DNA of 64,000 nt from Ectopseudomonas alcaliphila (GTDB taxonomy: Bacteria > Pseudomonadota > Gammaproteobacteria > Pseudomonadales > Pseudomonadaceae), in the NCBI RefSeq assembly GCF_900101755.1, contig NZ_FNAE01000012.1, positions 32,536-96,535 on the forward strand, given 5' to 3'. Shown piece after piece: positions 8,598 through 17,044 of the stretch. The translations under genes were made by a program, and so were the position numbers. Numbering within the stretch: the stretch's first letter is position 1; each line of letters starts with the position of its first letter. Below the pieces are notes generated by a model. That model saw only the letters and a program-made list of their open reading frames with translations. It did no database searches and was not told the DNA's origin.

Positions 8598-9059
8598 TCA
8601 GAAATCAAGAATCATCAGCACCGCAAACATCAGCGCGGCCAGGCCGATGGTGAACATCAGACCGATACCCGCCGCCCGCCAGTTGGAGAGGTAGGCGCCA
8701 CCGGCCTCGGCATGCTGCTTGAGATCGGTCTCCATCAGGTTCTTGGCCAGCATGATCATCGCCATCAACTGCGCGATGGCGAAAGGCAAAGCGGGCACCT
8801 CCTCCGGCAACACGAAAGCCAGGACCAAGGTGACGATCAGAAGCACGACGGAAATGCCCCAGACCATCGCCACTCGATCTGCCCTGCCGAGCAATTGCAG
8901 GTTATGCGCCAGCAGCCAGGCGCCAGCCAGCGGCGTGCCGATGAAGGTCGCCAGGCCAACGCCCGCAACGCTGTAGAGCGGCGACTGATTGGTGGTGGCC
9001 TGTTGCAGGTCGGCCTGCGGAGGCTGGAAGGGATTGCTCTGCTGTACGTCCATGTTCAT
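8598..9059 (-). CDS. Small four-helix inner-membrane protein of unknown function
   Basis: The 153-residue product starts with a polar, Gln/Pro-rich stretch (QQSNPFQPPQADLQQ) followed by four hydrophobic helices. I do not recognise the family with confidence; this Asn-Pro-Phe-type N terminus is common in uncharacterised Pseudomonas membrane proteins. The start is ATG 9059, with AGGAA five bases upstream; the longer open frame reaching to 9347 lies within the omega-amidase gene and is rejected. It begins 11 bases after the stop of the omega-amidase gene on the same strand, so the two are probably co-transcribed. Confidence 0.75.
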   Translation of the reverse strand: MNMDVQQSNPFQPPQADLQQATTNQSPLYSVAGVGLATFIGTPLAGAWLLAHNLQLLGRADRVAMVWGISVVLLIVTLVLAFVLPEEVPALPFAIAQLMAMIMLAKNLMETDLKQHAEAGGAYLSNWRAAGIGLMFTIGLAALMFAVLMILDF

Positions 9060-9070
9060 GTAGTTCCTGA

Positions 9071-9853
9071 TCAGTTCAAGGTGAAGGCATCGGCGTCCAG
9101 GTGTGCGGGGAAACGCTCGCGGTAGGCAGCCAGTGCCTCGCTCGACAACCGGGCGCGGAACACGCCATCTTTGCCGTCTGCAGCCAGCAGCGCATCGCCC
9201 TGAAAATCCAGCACCTGGGAGTCGCCAGTATACCCATGGCCCTTGCCGTCCTCGCCGACGCGGTTCACAGCCGCGACATAGCACAGGTTCTCGATCGCTC
9301 GCGCCGGCAGCAGGCGGTTCCAGTGCTGGCGACGCGCGCCCGGCCAATTGGCGGTATACAGCAAAAGATCGGTGCCACCCGCGTCACGGCTCCATACCGG
9401 GAAGCGCAGGTCGTAGCAGATCAGCGGGCGCACGCGCCAGCCCTTGAGCTCCAGCACCACCTGCTGATCGCCAGCGCTGTAATGCTTGTGCTCGCCGGCC
9501 ATGCGGAACAGATGGCGTTTGTCGTAATACGCCAAAGAGCCATCCGGGCGCGCCCAGAGCAGGCGATTGCGGTAGCTGCCGTCAGCGACCTGAATGATCA
9601 GGCTGCCGCAGATCACCGCATCGATACGCTGTGCCTGCTCGCGCAGCCAGACGCTGCTGGGACCATCCTCGGGCTCGGCCAGCTCGGCCGACTCCATGGA
9701 AAACCCGGTGGTGAACATCTCCGGCAGGATCACCAGATCGGCGCCACGGGCCTGCTCCAGCAGTGCCTGAAAGTGTTCACGGTTGGCCGCCGGATCATGC
9801 CAGGCCAGGGTGGTCTGGATCAGCGCCAGTTCAAGATCGGGTTTGTTGCTCAT
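9071..9853 (-). CDS. Omega-amidase, nitrilase superfamily (YafV-like)
   Basis: The 260-residue carbon-nitrogen hydrolase resembles the omega-amidases that hydrolyse 2-oxoglutaramate or 2-oxosuccinamate to the 2-oxoacid and ammonia. The catalytic Glu-Lys-Cys triad is visible in LVILPEMFTTGF, AYYDKRHLFRM and RPLICYDLRFPVW. The start is ATG 9853. The neighbour upstream on the same strand is a methionine/glutamine aminotransferase, which would generate 2-oxoglutaramate; this supports an aminotransferase plus omega-amidase pair, as described for methionine salvage. A REP element separates the two genes, so they may not share one stable transcript. Confidence 0.9.
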   Translation of the reverse strand: MSNKPDLELALIQTTLAWHDPAANREHFQALLEQARGADLVILPEMFTTGFSMESAELAEPEDGPSSVWLREQAQRIDAVICGSLIIQVADGSYRNRLLWARPDGSLAYYDKRHLFRMAGEHKHYSAGDQQVVLELKGWRVRPLICYDLRFPVWSRDAGGTDLLLYTANWPGARRQHWNRLLPARAIENLCYVAAVNRVGEDGKGHGYTGDSQVLDFQGDALLAADGKDGVFRARLSSEALAAYRERFPAHLDADAFTLN

Positions 9854-9871
9854 CGGGGCACCTCGTTCGCC

Positions 9872-9924
9872 GTAGGGCGGGTGAAACCCGCCAACTCCTT
9901 ACAGGCGGGTTACACCCGCCCTAC
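9872..9924. repeat. REP-type inverted repeat
   Basis: The palindromic unit GTAGGGCGGGTGAAACCCGCC is followed, after a ten-base centre, by an inverted partner ending ACACCCGCCCTAC. It belongs to the GTAGGG class of intergenic palindromes and lies between ybdL-like and omega-amidase genes. Confidence 0.85.
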
Positions 9925-9926
9925 CC

Positions 9927-11075
9927 TCACACCGCGCATAGTTTCTCGGCAGCCTGGCGCAGGGTTTCCTCACGTTTGGCGAAGCAGAAGCGCACCAGGC
10001 GCATGTCCTTGGGCGCCGACTGATAGAACACCGACACCGGAATCGCCGCCACGCCGTGCTCACGGGTCAGCCATTCGGCCATGGCCACGTCGTCCAGATC
10101 CGGGCGAATGGCCGAGTAATCGGCCAGCTGGAAGTAAGTGCCAGGCGCGCGGGTGAGGGTGAAACGCGACCCCGTCAGCAGATCGCAGAACAGGTCACGC
10201 TTGGCCTGGTAAAAAGCTGGCAGCTCTTCGACATGCTCGGGGTGCGCGGCCATGAAATCGGCCAGACCGAACTGCAGGGGCGTCACGCCGCAGAAATTGA
10301 CGTACTGGTGAATCTTGCGCAGTTCGGCGGAAAGTAGAGGCGGCGCCACCACGTAGCCAGTCTTCCAGCCGGTGACGTGGTAGGTCTTGCCGAAGGAGCT
10401 GACCACGAACGCCCGCTGATACAGCTCCTCGTGCGCCAGCACGCTGGCATGGCGTTGGCCGTCGAAGATCAGGTGCTCGTAGACCTCGTCGCTGATCACG
10501 TGGATATCACGGCCACGAATCAGCTCGGCCAGCTTGTCCAGGTCTGCACGAGTCAGCAGCGCACCGCTGGGGTTGTGCGGCGAATTGAGGAAGATCAGTC
10601 GGGTACGCGGCGTGATCGCATCGGCAAGACGCTGCCAGTCCACAGTGAAATCCGGCAATGCCAACGGCACATGCACGCAACGGCCGCCGGCCAGTTCCAC
10701 CGAGGGCTCGTAACTGTCATAGCAGGGGTCGAGCACGATGGCTTCGTCGCCGGCATGGATCAATGCCTGCACCGCGCAGAAGATCGCTTCGGTGGCACCG
10801 GGGGTGATGGTGATCTCGCTGTCGGCATCGCGCTGCGCGCCGTAGCTGCGGGCTATCTTGGCCGCAACCTGCTGGCGCAGGCTCGGCAGTCCGGTCATCG
10901 GCGAATACTGGTTGCGCCCTTCCATGAGGTGGCGCGCCACTGCTTCGCGCAGTGCCTGCGGCCCGTCGAAATCGGGGAAGCCCTGGGACAGATTGATCGC
11001 GCCAGTCTCCAGCGCGAGCTGGGACATCCGCGTGAAGATGGTGGTGCCGACGTTGGGCAGTTTGCTGACGAGCAT
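9927..11075 (-). CDS. Methionine/glutamine aminotransferase, YbdL-like class I
   Basis: The 382-residue product is a fold-type I, PLP-dependent aminotransferase of the YbdL branch, which transaminates methionine and other amino acids to 2-oxoacids. The Schiff-base lysine is in VVSSFGKTYHVTGWKTGY. Other family landmarks are INLSQGFPDFDGP, QYSPMTGLPSLRQ, the substrate-contact FLNSPHNPSGA and the phosphate-binding region LVRFCFAKREETL. The start is ATG 11075. The omega-amidase gene lies directly downstream, which fits a coupled transamination/deamidation step. Confidence 0.9.
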   Translation of the reverse strand: MLVSKLPNVGTTIFTRMSQLALETGAINLSQGFPDFDGPQALREAVARHLMEGRNQYSPMTGLPSLRQQVAAKIARSYGAQRDADSEITITPGATEAIFCAVQALIHAGDEAIVLDPCYDSYEPSVELAGGRCVHVPLALPDFTVDWQRLADAITPRTRLIFLNSPHNPSGALLTRADLDKLAELIRGRDIHVISDEVYEHLIFDGQRHASVLAHEELYQRAFVVSSFGKTYHVTGWKTGYVVAPPLLSAELRKIHQYVNFCGVTPLQFGLADFMAAHPEHVEELPAFYQAKRDLFCDLLTGSRFTLTRAPGTYFQLADYSAIRPDLDDVAMAEWLTREHGVAAIPVSVFYQSAPKDMRLVRFCFAKREETLRQAAEKLCAV

Positions 11076-11174
11076 CGCGACTTCCTACGAAGAACTAGGC
11101 AAGCCGCGAGGATAGCCGAAGGGCGCCATAGGCGGCACCCGCAATGCTTATGAAAAAGAGCTGGAAGCTTATGC

Positions 11175-11205
11175 CGTGCACGCCGAGCGATCCCCGGCGT
11201 GCACG
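11175..11205. terminator. Perfect 11-bp hairpin between der and the aminotransferase gene
   Basis: CGTGCACGCCG pairs perfectly with CGGCGTGCACG around a nine-base loop. It lies 13 bases after the der stop on the minus strand. There is no T-run on either side, so termination activity is likely weak or Rho-assisted. Confidence 0.5.
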
Positions 11206-11217
11206 CTTCTGCGGAGC

Positions 11218-12693
11218 TTACTTGCGCTTGTCCTTGCGCTTCTTCTCGGCCTTCTTGTGGTGGCTCATCAGACGGCGCTTCTTGTTCACCTGGCGATCGG
11301 TAAGCTTGTTCTTGTTGCCCTCGTAGGGGTTCTCGCCGCCCTTGTACTCGATGCGAATCGGCGTACCGACCAGTTTGAGCACACGGCGGAAGGTGTTTTC
11401 CAGGTAGCGGGAGTAGGCACGTGGTACGGCATCGACCTGGTTACCGTGGATCACGATCAGCGGCGGGTTGGCGCCCCCCAGGTGGGCATAGCGCAGCTTG
11501 ATGCGGCGACCATTGACCAGAGGCGGCGCATGGTCGCTGACGGCATCTTCGAGAATCTGCGTCAGGCGGCTGGTCGGCCAACGGGTGATGGCCGACTTGA
11601 ACGAGGCCTGCACCGACTTGTACAGATGACCGACGCCAGTGCCGTGCAAGGCGGAGATGAAGTGGATATCGGCGAAGTCGACGAAGAACAGCCGGCGCTC
11701 CAGCTCAGTCTTTACGTAATCCTTCTGGCCCTGATCCATGCCGTCCCACTTGTTCAGGGCGATGACCAGGGCGCGGCCGCTTTCCAACACGAAGCCAAGC
11801 AGGTTGAGGTCGTGGTCGACCACGCCTTCGCGGGCGTCCATGACGAACACCACGACGTTGGAGTCCTGAATGGCCTGCAGCGTCTTGACCACCGAGAACT
11901 TTTCCACCGCCTCGAAGATCTTGCCGCGGCGGCGCACACCAGCGGTGTCGATCAGGGTGTACTTCTCGTCGTCCCGCTCGAACGGGATGTAGATGCTGTC
12001 GCGGGTGGTACCGGCCTGGTCATAGACGATCACCCGCTCTTCACCGAGCATGCGGTTGACCAGGGTCGACTTGCCAACGTTGGGGCGACCGATGATGGCG
12101 AGCTTGATGCCATCCTTCTCACTCGGGCCGGGAATGCGCTTGGCTTCCTGGCCTTCCAGCACCTCTTCCTCTTCGGCGCCCTCCTCCGGCTCGCCGGCGT
12201 CCTTGGGGAAAGCACCGAGCACCACTTCGAGCATCTGGGTGATGCCACGGCCATGGGCACCGGCAATCGCCAGCGGCTCGCCCAGGCCCATGGGGCTGAA
12301 CTCGGCGCGGGCCAGGTCGACGTCGAGGTTGTCGACCTTGTTCACCACCAGGAAGCTCTGCTTGTTACGACGGCGCAGGTGCTCGCCGATCATCTGGTCG
12401 GAAGCGGTCATGCCGGCGCGGGCGTCCACCAGGAACAGCACGGCATCGGCTTCTTCAATGGCCTGCAGCGACTGCTCAGCCATCTTGGCGTCGATACCCT
12501 CTTCGTCACCGGAGATACCACCGGTGTCGATCACGATATAGGTGCGCCCCTGCCACTTCGCCTCGCCATACTGGCGGTCGCGGGTAAGACCGGACAGGTC
12601 GCCGACGATGGCGTCGCGGCTGCGGGTCAGGCGGTTGAAGAGTGTGGACTTGCCGACGTTCGGCCGGCCCACCAGGGCAATTACGGGAACCAT
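11218..12693 (-). CDS. der: Ribosome biogenesis GTPase Der (EngA)
   Basis: Der is an essential tandem GTPase that acts in assembly of the 50S ribosomal subunit. Two G domains are present, each with a P-loop GRPNVGKST (residues about 8 and 203), DTAG-type switches and NKVD/NKWD specificity motifs. An acidic linker lies between them, a KH-like domain follows, and the tail is very Lys/Arg-rich. The start is ATG 12693 (VPVIALVGRPNVGKST), with GGAGAG upstream; the 28-codon extension to 12777 runs through the bamB terminator and is rejected. The length, 491 residues, is usual for pseudomonads. Confidence 0.97.
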   Translation of the reverse strand: MVPVIALVGRPNVGKSTLFNRLTRSRDAIVGDLSGLTRDRQYGEAKWQGRTYIVIDTGGISGDEEGIDAKMAEQSLQAIEEADAVLFLVDARAGMTASDQMIGEHLRRRNKQSFLVVNKVDNLDVDLARAEFSPMGLGEPLAIAGAHGRGITQMLEVVLGAFPKDAGEPEEGAEEEEVLEGQEAKRIPGPSEKDGIKLAIIGRPNVGKSTLVNRMLGEERVIVYDQAGTTRDSIYIPFERDDEKYTLIDTAGVRRRGKIFEAVEKFSVVKTLQAIQDSNVVVFVMDAREGVVDHDLNLLGFVLESGRALVIALNKWDGMDQGQKDYVKTELERRLFFVDFADIHFISALHGTGVGHLYKSVQASFKSAITRWPTSRLTQILEDAVSDHAPPLVNGRRIKLRYAHLGGANPPLIVIHGNQVDAVPRAYSRYLENTFRRVLKLVGTPIRIEYKGGENPYEGNKNKLTDRQVNKKRRLMSHHKKAEKKRKDKRK

Positions 12694-12729
12694 CAGGCTC
12701 TCCACTTGAGTTAATTCAGAAAATGCAAA

Positions 12730-12751
12730 GGCCGCTGCAGGGGCAGCGGCC
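12730..12751 (-). terminator. Rho-independent terminator after bamB
   Basis: GGCCGCTGC/GCAGCGGCC forms a nine-bp stem; read on the minus strand it is followed by TTTGCATTTT. It separates the bamB end of the operon from der, implying that der has its own promoter or depends on read-through. Confidence 0.8.
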
Positions 12752-12806
12752 GGAATCTGTTGCGCTGCGGCATCCAAGACTCAGGTCTGGATGCAGCATA
12801 GTCGGT

Positions 12807-13946
12807 TCATTTGATGGTCAATGCCACCAACTTGCCGCTGTTACCGTAGACGTACAGCCAATCCCCGATCACCAACGGCTGGGCACGCAGGCCATCGCTG
12901 TCGATACGGGTACGACCGACGAAACGACCATCGACTTGACTCAACAGATGCAGATAGCCTTCCACATCGCCAACGGCCACGTAGCTGGAGAACACCTGCG
13001 GTGCCGACAGCTGACGACGCGCCAGGGAGTCGTTGCTCCACAGCGCCGAAGCGCTGCGCTCGTCGATACCTTCGACGGTGCCGCTGGCATGGCTGACGTA
13101 TACGTTACCGAAGCCCTGAGCGACGCCTACCGAACTCGAGGCCTCGCGTTGCCACAGCACGCGACCGGACTCCAGATCCATGGCAGCGACACGGCCCTGA
13201 TAGCTCACCGCGTAGACGGTGCCGCCGGACAACAGCAGGCCGCCATCAATATCCACTACACGCTCCAGTTCGGAACGCCCCTGCGGTACGGCAACGCGCT
13301 GTTCCCAGACCGGCAGGCCGCGCTGGGCGTCGACCGCGACCACCTTGCCGCTGGACAGGCCAGCGACCACCAGACGGTTGGTCACCAGCGGAGCGCCAGT
13401 GCCGCGCAGGGTCAGTACGGCCGGGGTGTTCTCGACGATCCAGCGCTGGCTACCGGTGCTGGCTTCGAAGGCGATCAAGCGATCGTCCTGGGTCTGCACC
13501 ACGACGATATCGCCGTTGGTCGCTGGCGCAGCCAGCACTTCGCTGGTCACGCGCGAACGCCACTGTTCTTCGCCGTCGCTGGAGTCGAGTGCGATCACTT
13601 CGCCCTTGAGCGTACCCAGCAGCACCTGGCCGTAGCCGACGCCAATGGCGCCGGAAACCGGAATATCGAGTTTCTTGCGCCAGATGACCTTGCCGCTGGT
13701 GCGGTCCATGGCCATGACCAGACCTTCAACGTCGGCGGCGTAGATCACCTCGCCATCGATGGCCGGCACCAGCATGTTGAAGGTATCGCCCTGGCCATCA
13801 CCAACGGAGCGGCTCCACTCGGTACGCAGCTCGACTTCGACGTCGAACTTGGTCAGTTCAGCGGGCGGCAGTTCCTTCTTGCTATTGCTGCTGCAACCCA
13901 CGGCCAGAACGGCCAGAGCCAGCAGTGCGGCATTCTTCCAACGCAT
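12807..13946 (-). CDS. bamB: Outer-membrane assembly lipoprotein BamB
   Basis: BamB is the beta-propeller lipoprotein of the BAM complex that inserts beta-barrel proteins into the outer membrane. The product starts with a lipoprotein signal ending in LAVLAVGC|SSNSKKELPPAE and continues with about eight PQQ-like propeller repeats, for example GLVMAMDRTSGKVIWRKKLD and AAMDLESGRVLWQREASSS. I use ATG 13946 (MRWKNAALLAL, 379 residues), because ATG 13958 is directly abutted by the AGGGG sequence and would overlap yfgM by eight bases. It directly follows yfgM; the pairing of these two envelope genes is conserved in gammaproteobacteria. Confidence 0.95.
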   Translation of the reverse strand: MRWKNAALLALAVLAVGCSSNSKKELPPAELTKFDVEVELRTEWSRSVGDGQGDTFNMLVPAIDGEVIYAADVEGLVMAMDRTSGKVIWRKKLDIPVSGAIGVGYGQVLLGTLKGEVIALDSSDGEEQWRSRVTSEVLAAPATNGDIVVVQTQDDRLIAFEASTGSQRWIVENTPAVLTLRGTGAPLVTNRLVVAGLSSGKVVAVDAQRGLPVWEQRVAVPQGRSELERVVDIDGGLLLSGGTVYAVSYQGRVAAMDLESGRVLWQREASSSVGVAQGFGNVYVSHASGTVEGIDERSASALWSNDSLARRQLSAPQVFSSYVAVGDVEGYLHLLSQVDGRFVGRTRIDSDGLRAQPLVIGDWLYVYGNSGKLVALTIK

Positions 13947-13950
13947 CACG

Positions 13951-14589
13951 TCACGCATCCCCTTTTGCCAGGTCGTCCAGCTTCATCTGCAGACCGCCGA
14001 CAGCGGCGTCTTCGGCCAGCGCATCCTTGGCCTTCTGATAGGCGGCGTGCGCGTCATCGCTGCGACCCAGTTGTACCAGCAGGTCGCCCTTGAGTTCCTC
14101 ACGGCTGGCGAGGAAGGCATCCTCGACCTTGGCATCGAGCAGCTTCAGCGCATCATCGGTCTTGTCCTGCGCGGCCAGCACACGCGCCAGACGCTGACGT
14201 GCCAGCTCACTGAGCGTGGCGTCGGCAGGCTTGTCGAGTACGCGCTGCAGCGCCGCAGCGGCATCGTCGAGGCGGTCCGCTTCGACGGCGACCTTGGCGA
14301 CGAACAGGTTGCCGTACTGGGCGTAATGGCTACCGCCAAACTCACTGTCGAGCTTGCCGGCCAGTTCGGCAACTTTCGCGGCGTCGGGCTTGCCAGCCGG
14401 GTCCAGTGCGGTTTCCAGCAGTTGCTGGTAGAGCACCGAGGCGCCTTGCGCCTGATTGACCTGGTATTTCTGCCAGCCCTGCCAGCCGAATACAGCTACC
14501 AGCGCCAGTACGCCACCGGCCAGCAAAGGCTTGCCGTTGCGATCCCACCAGTCCTTCAGTTGCGCGATCTGTTCGTCTTCGGTCTGCAT
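13951..14589 (-). CDS. yfgM: YfgM-family ancillary SecYEG/chaperone protein
   Basis: The 212-residue product has one N-terminal transmembrane helix (about residues 21-40, KPLLAGGVLALVAVFGWQGW) and a TPR-like periplasmic domain. In E. coli YfgM links the Sec translocon to periplasmic chaperones. The N-terminal TEDEQIAQLKDWWDRNGKPL is characteristic. It sits between hisS and bamB on the same strand, the usual gammaproteobacterial order, with 32 bases to hisS and four to bamB. Confidence 0.93.
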   Translation of the reverse strand: MQTEDEQIAQLKDWWDRNGKPLLAGGVLALVAVFGWQGWQKYQVNQAQGASVLYQQLLETALDPAGKPDAAKVAELAGKLDSEFGGSHYAQYGNLFVAKVAVEADRLDDAAAALQRVLDKPADATLSELARQRLARVLAAQDKTDDALKLLDAKVEDAFLASREELKGDLLVQLGRSDDAHAAYQKAKDALAEDAAVGGLQMKLDDLAKGDA

Positions 14590-14621
14590 GTCTAACCCCG
14601 TACTCCTAATCGAGAGCCTGC

Positions 14622-15908
14622 TCAGGCCTGCTGGCAGGCAGCCAGATGCTCAGCCAGAGCATCCCAGGCAACACTTTGTTGTTCACTGTCGTCGCGCAGC
14701 GGTTTGCAACCTACCACGCGCCCTGCCAATTCGTCGTCCCCCAGAATCAGCGCATAGCGTGCGCCGCTCTTGTCGGCCTTCTTGAACTGGCTCTTGAAAC
14801 TGCCGCCACCGGAGTTGAGCAACAGGCGCAGCCCCGGCAATTCGTCACGCAGACGCTCGACCAGAGTCAGCGCAGCCAGCTCCGCCGCCTCGCCAAAGGC
14901 GCAGACGTAGACATCGGCGGCGCGATTGAGCTCGGCCGGCAGCAGCTCCAGGGTTTCCAGCAGCAGCACCAGACGCTCGACGCCCATGGCGAAGCCGACA
15001 CCTGGCGTGGCCTTGCCACCCAGCTGCGCCACCAGGCCATCGTAACGGCCACCGGCACATACCGTGCCCTGGGCGCCGAGCTTGTCGGTGACCCACTCGA
15101 ACACGGTGCGGTTGTAGTAATCCAGACCACGCACCAGCTTGTGGTTGATCTGATAGCGAATGCCGGCCGCATCCAGACGCGACTTGACGCCCTCGAAGTG
15201 CAGGCGCGACTCCTCGTCGAGGTAATCGCCCAGCGTCGGTGCGCCAACCAGCACGGCCTGAGTCGCCTCGTTCTTGCTGTCGAGGATGCGCAGCGGGTTG
15301 GTGGTCAAACGACGCTGACTGTCTTCGTCGAGCTGGTCGAAGCGCTCCTGCAGGTAGGCCACCAGGGCATCGCGATAGGCGGCGCGCGCCTCACTGGAAC
15401 CCAGGCTGTTGAGCTGCAGGGTCACCGCGTCGGCCAGGCCGAGTTTTTTCCACAGGCGCCAGGTGAGCACGATCAGTTCGGCATCGACGTCCGGCCCCGG
15501 CAGGTTGAAGGCTTCCACCCCCACCTGATGGAACTGGCGGTAGCGGCCCTTCTGCGGCTTCTCGTAACGGAACATGGGGCCGGCGTACCAGAGTTTCTGC
15601 ACCTGGCCACCACCGGACAGACCATGCTCGAGCACCGCGCGCACGCAACCGGCGGTACCTTCGGGGCGCAGGGTCAGGGACTCTTCGTTGCGGTCGAGGA
15701 AGGTGTACATCTCCTTGTCGACCACGTCGGTGCCCTCGCCGATGCCGCGAGCGAACAGCTCGGTGTACTCGACGATGGGCAGGCGGATTTCCTTGTAGCC
15801 ATAGCCATCGAGCAGGCTGACCAAGGTGCCTTCCAGGTAGCGCCAGGCAGGCGTCTGCTCCGGCAGGATGTCGTTCATGCCACGAATGGCTTGCAGGGAC
15901 TTGCTCAA
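14622..15908 (-). CDS. hisS: Histidyl-tRNA synthetase
   Basis: HisS is a class II aminoacyl-tRNA synthetase that charges tRNA-His. The 428-residue product shows motif 2 (TLRPEGTAGCVRAVLEHGL and FRYEKPQKGRYRQFHQVG), the histidine-specific LVRGLDYYNRTVFEWV and AQGTVCAGGRYDGL, motif 3 (GVGFAMGVERL) and the C-terminal anticodon-binding domain. The start is TTG 15908, supported by AAGGA six bases upstream and by the family N terminus SKSLQAIRGMNDILP. It follows ispG by 20 bases within the same operon. Confidence 0.97.
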   Translation of the reverse strand: MSKSLQAIRGMNDILPEQTPAWRYLEGTLVSLLDGYGYKEIRLPIVEYTELFARGIGEGTDVVDKEMYTFLDRNEESLTLRPEGTAGCVRAVLEHGLSGGGQVQKLWYAGPMFRYEKPQKGRYRQFHQVGVEAFNLPGPDVDAELIVLTWRLWKKLGLADAVTLQLNSLGSSEARAAYRDALVAYLQERFDQLDEDSQRRLTTNPLRILDSKNEATQAVLVGAPTLGDYLDEESRLHFEGVKSRLDAAGIRYQINHKLVRGLDYYNRTVFEWVTDKLGAQGTVCAGGRYDGLVAQLGGKATPGVGFAMGVERLVLLLETLELLPAELNRAADVYVCAFGEAAELAALTLVERLRDELPGLRLLLNSGGGSFKSQFKKADKSGARYALILGDDELAGRVVGCKPLRDDSEQQSVAWDALAEHLAACQQA

Positions 15909-15928
15909 GTGTATTCCTTACGCACAGA

Positions 15929-17041
15929 TCAGCCGCGCACGATCACGGCAGCATCGGCGGCAGCCTTCTCGGCTGCCTTGTCGCGGATGAGCTTCTCCAG
16001 CTCGTCCACCAGATTTTCATTGGTCAACTTCGAGGCGGGCTTGCCGTCGATATAGACCAGATTGTTCGGGCTACCGCCAGTGAGGCCGATATGCGCCTCC
16101 TTGGCTTCGCCAGGACCATTGACCACGCAGCCGATCACGGCCACATCCAACGGCACCAGCAGATCCTCGACGCGGGCCTCCAGCTCATTCATCGTCTTGA
16201 CCACATCGAAGTTCTGCCGCGAGCAACTCGGGCAAGCGATGAAGTTGATGCCACGCGAACGCAGACGCAAAGACTTGAGAATGTCGAAGCCGACCTTGAT
16301 CTCTTCCACCGGGTCGGCGGCCAGCGAGATGCGGATGGTATCGCCAATCCCTTCTGCCAGCAGCATGCCCAGGCCCACGGCGGACTTCACAGTGCCGGAG
16401 CGCAGGCCGCCGGCTTCGGTGATGCCCAGGTGCAACGGCTGCTCGATCTGCTTGGCCAGCAGGCGATAGGCTTCGACGGCCATGAACACATCGGAAGCCT
16501 TCACACTGACTTTGAAGTCCGGGAAGTTCAGACGGTCGAGATGCTCGACATGGCGCAGCGCGGATTCCACCAGCGCAGCAGGCGTCGGCTCACCGTATTT
16601 CTTCTGCAGATCCTTTTCCAGGGAACCGGCGTTGACGCCGATACGGATCGGGATGCCCTTGTCACGAGCCGCCTCGACCACCGCCCTGACGCGGTCTTCA
16701 CGGCCAATGTTGCCGGGGTTGATGCGCAAACAGTCGACACCCAGCTCAGCCACACGCAGGGCGATCAGGTAGTCGAAATGGATGTCAGCCACCAGCGGTA
16801 CGCGCACCTGCTGCTTGATACGGCCAAAGGCTTCAGCTGCATCCATGTCCGGCACCGAAACGCGCACGATATCGGCGCCGGCATCTTCCAGGCGCTGGAT
16901 CTGCGCCACGGTAGCGGCCACATCGTTGGTGTCAGTGTTGGTCATGCTCTGTACCGCGATCGGCGCATCGCCGCCCACCGGTACCGAGCCAACCCAGATC
17001 TTGCGCGACTGTCGGCGCTTGATCGGCGATTCGCAATGCAT
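15929..17041 (-). CDS. ispG: 4-hydroxy-3-methylbut-2-enyl diphosphate synthase
   Basis: IspG (GcpE) reduces 2-C-methyl-D-erythritol 2,4-cyclodiphosphate to HMBPP in the non-mevalonate isoprenoid pathway, using a [4Fe-4S] cluster. The TIM-barrel part carries SIKRRQSRKIWVGSVPVGG and SMTNTDTNDVAATVAQI. The cluster-binding part shows FIACPSCSRQNFDV and AVIGCVVNGPGEAKEAHIG with the expected cysteines. At 370 residues it is full length. It starts at ATG 17041, three bases before the rodZ stop, and depends for its cofactor on the isc genes in the same neighbourhood. Confidence 0.97.
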   Translation of the reverse strand: MHCESPIKRRQSRKIWVGSVPVGGDAPIAVQSMTNTDTNDVAATVAQIQRLEDAGADIVRVSVPDMDAAEAFGRIKQQVRVPLVADIHFDYLIALRVAELGVDCLRINPGNIGREDRVRAVVEAARDKGIPIRIGVNAGSLEKDLQKKYGEPTPAALVESALRHVEHLDRLNFPDFKVSVKASDVFMAVEAYRLLAKQIEQPLHLGITEAGGLRSGTVKSAVGLGMLLAEGIGDTIRISLAADPVEEIKVGFDILKSLRLRSRGINFIACPSCSRQNFDVVKTMNELEARVEDLLVPLDVAVIGCVVNGPGEAKEAHIGLTGGSPNNLVYIDGKPASKLTNENLVDELEKLIRDKAAEKAAADAAVIVRG

Positions 17042-17044
17042 GCT

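Noticed and set aside
8598..9347. Long form (249 codons) of the small membrane protein
   Set aside because: The first 96 codons overlap the omega-amidase gene; ATG 9059 has a good ribosome-binding site and begins after that gene ends.
11176..12714. 512-residue open frame on the plus strand opposite der
   Set aside because: Mirror of the der coding frame; composition is typical of antisense frames and der itself is unambiguous.
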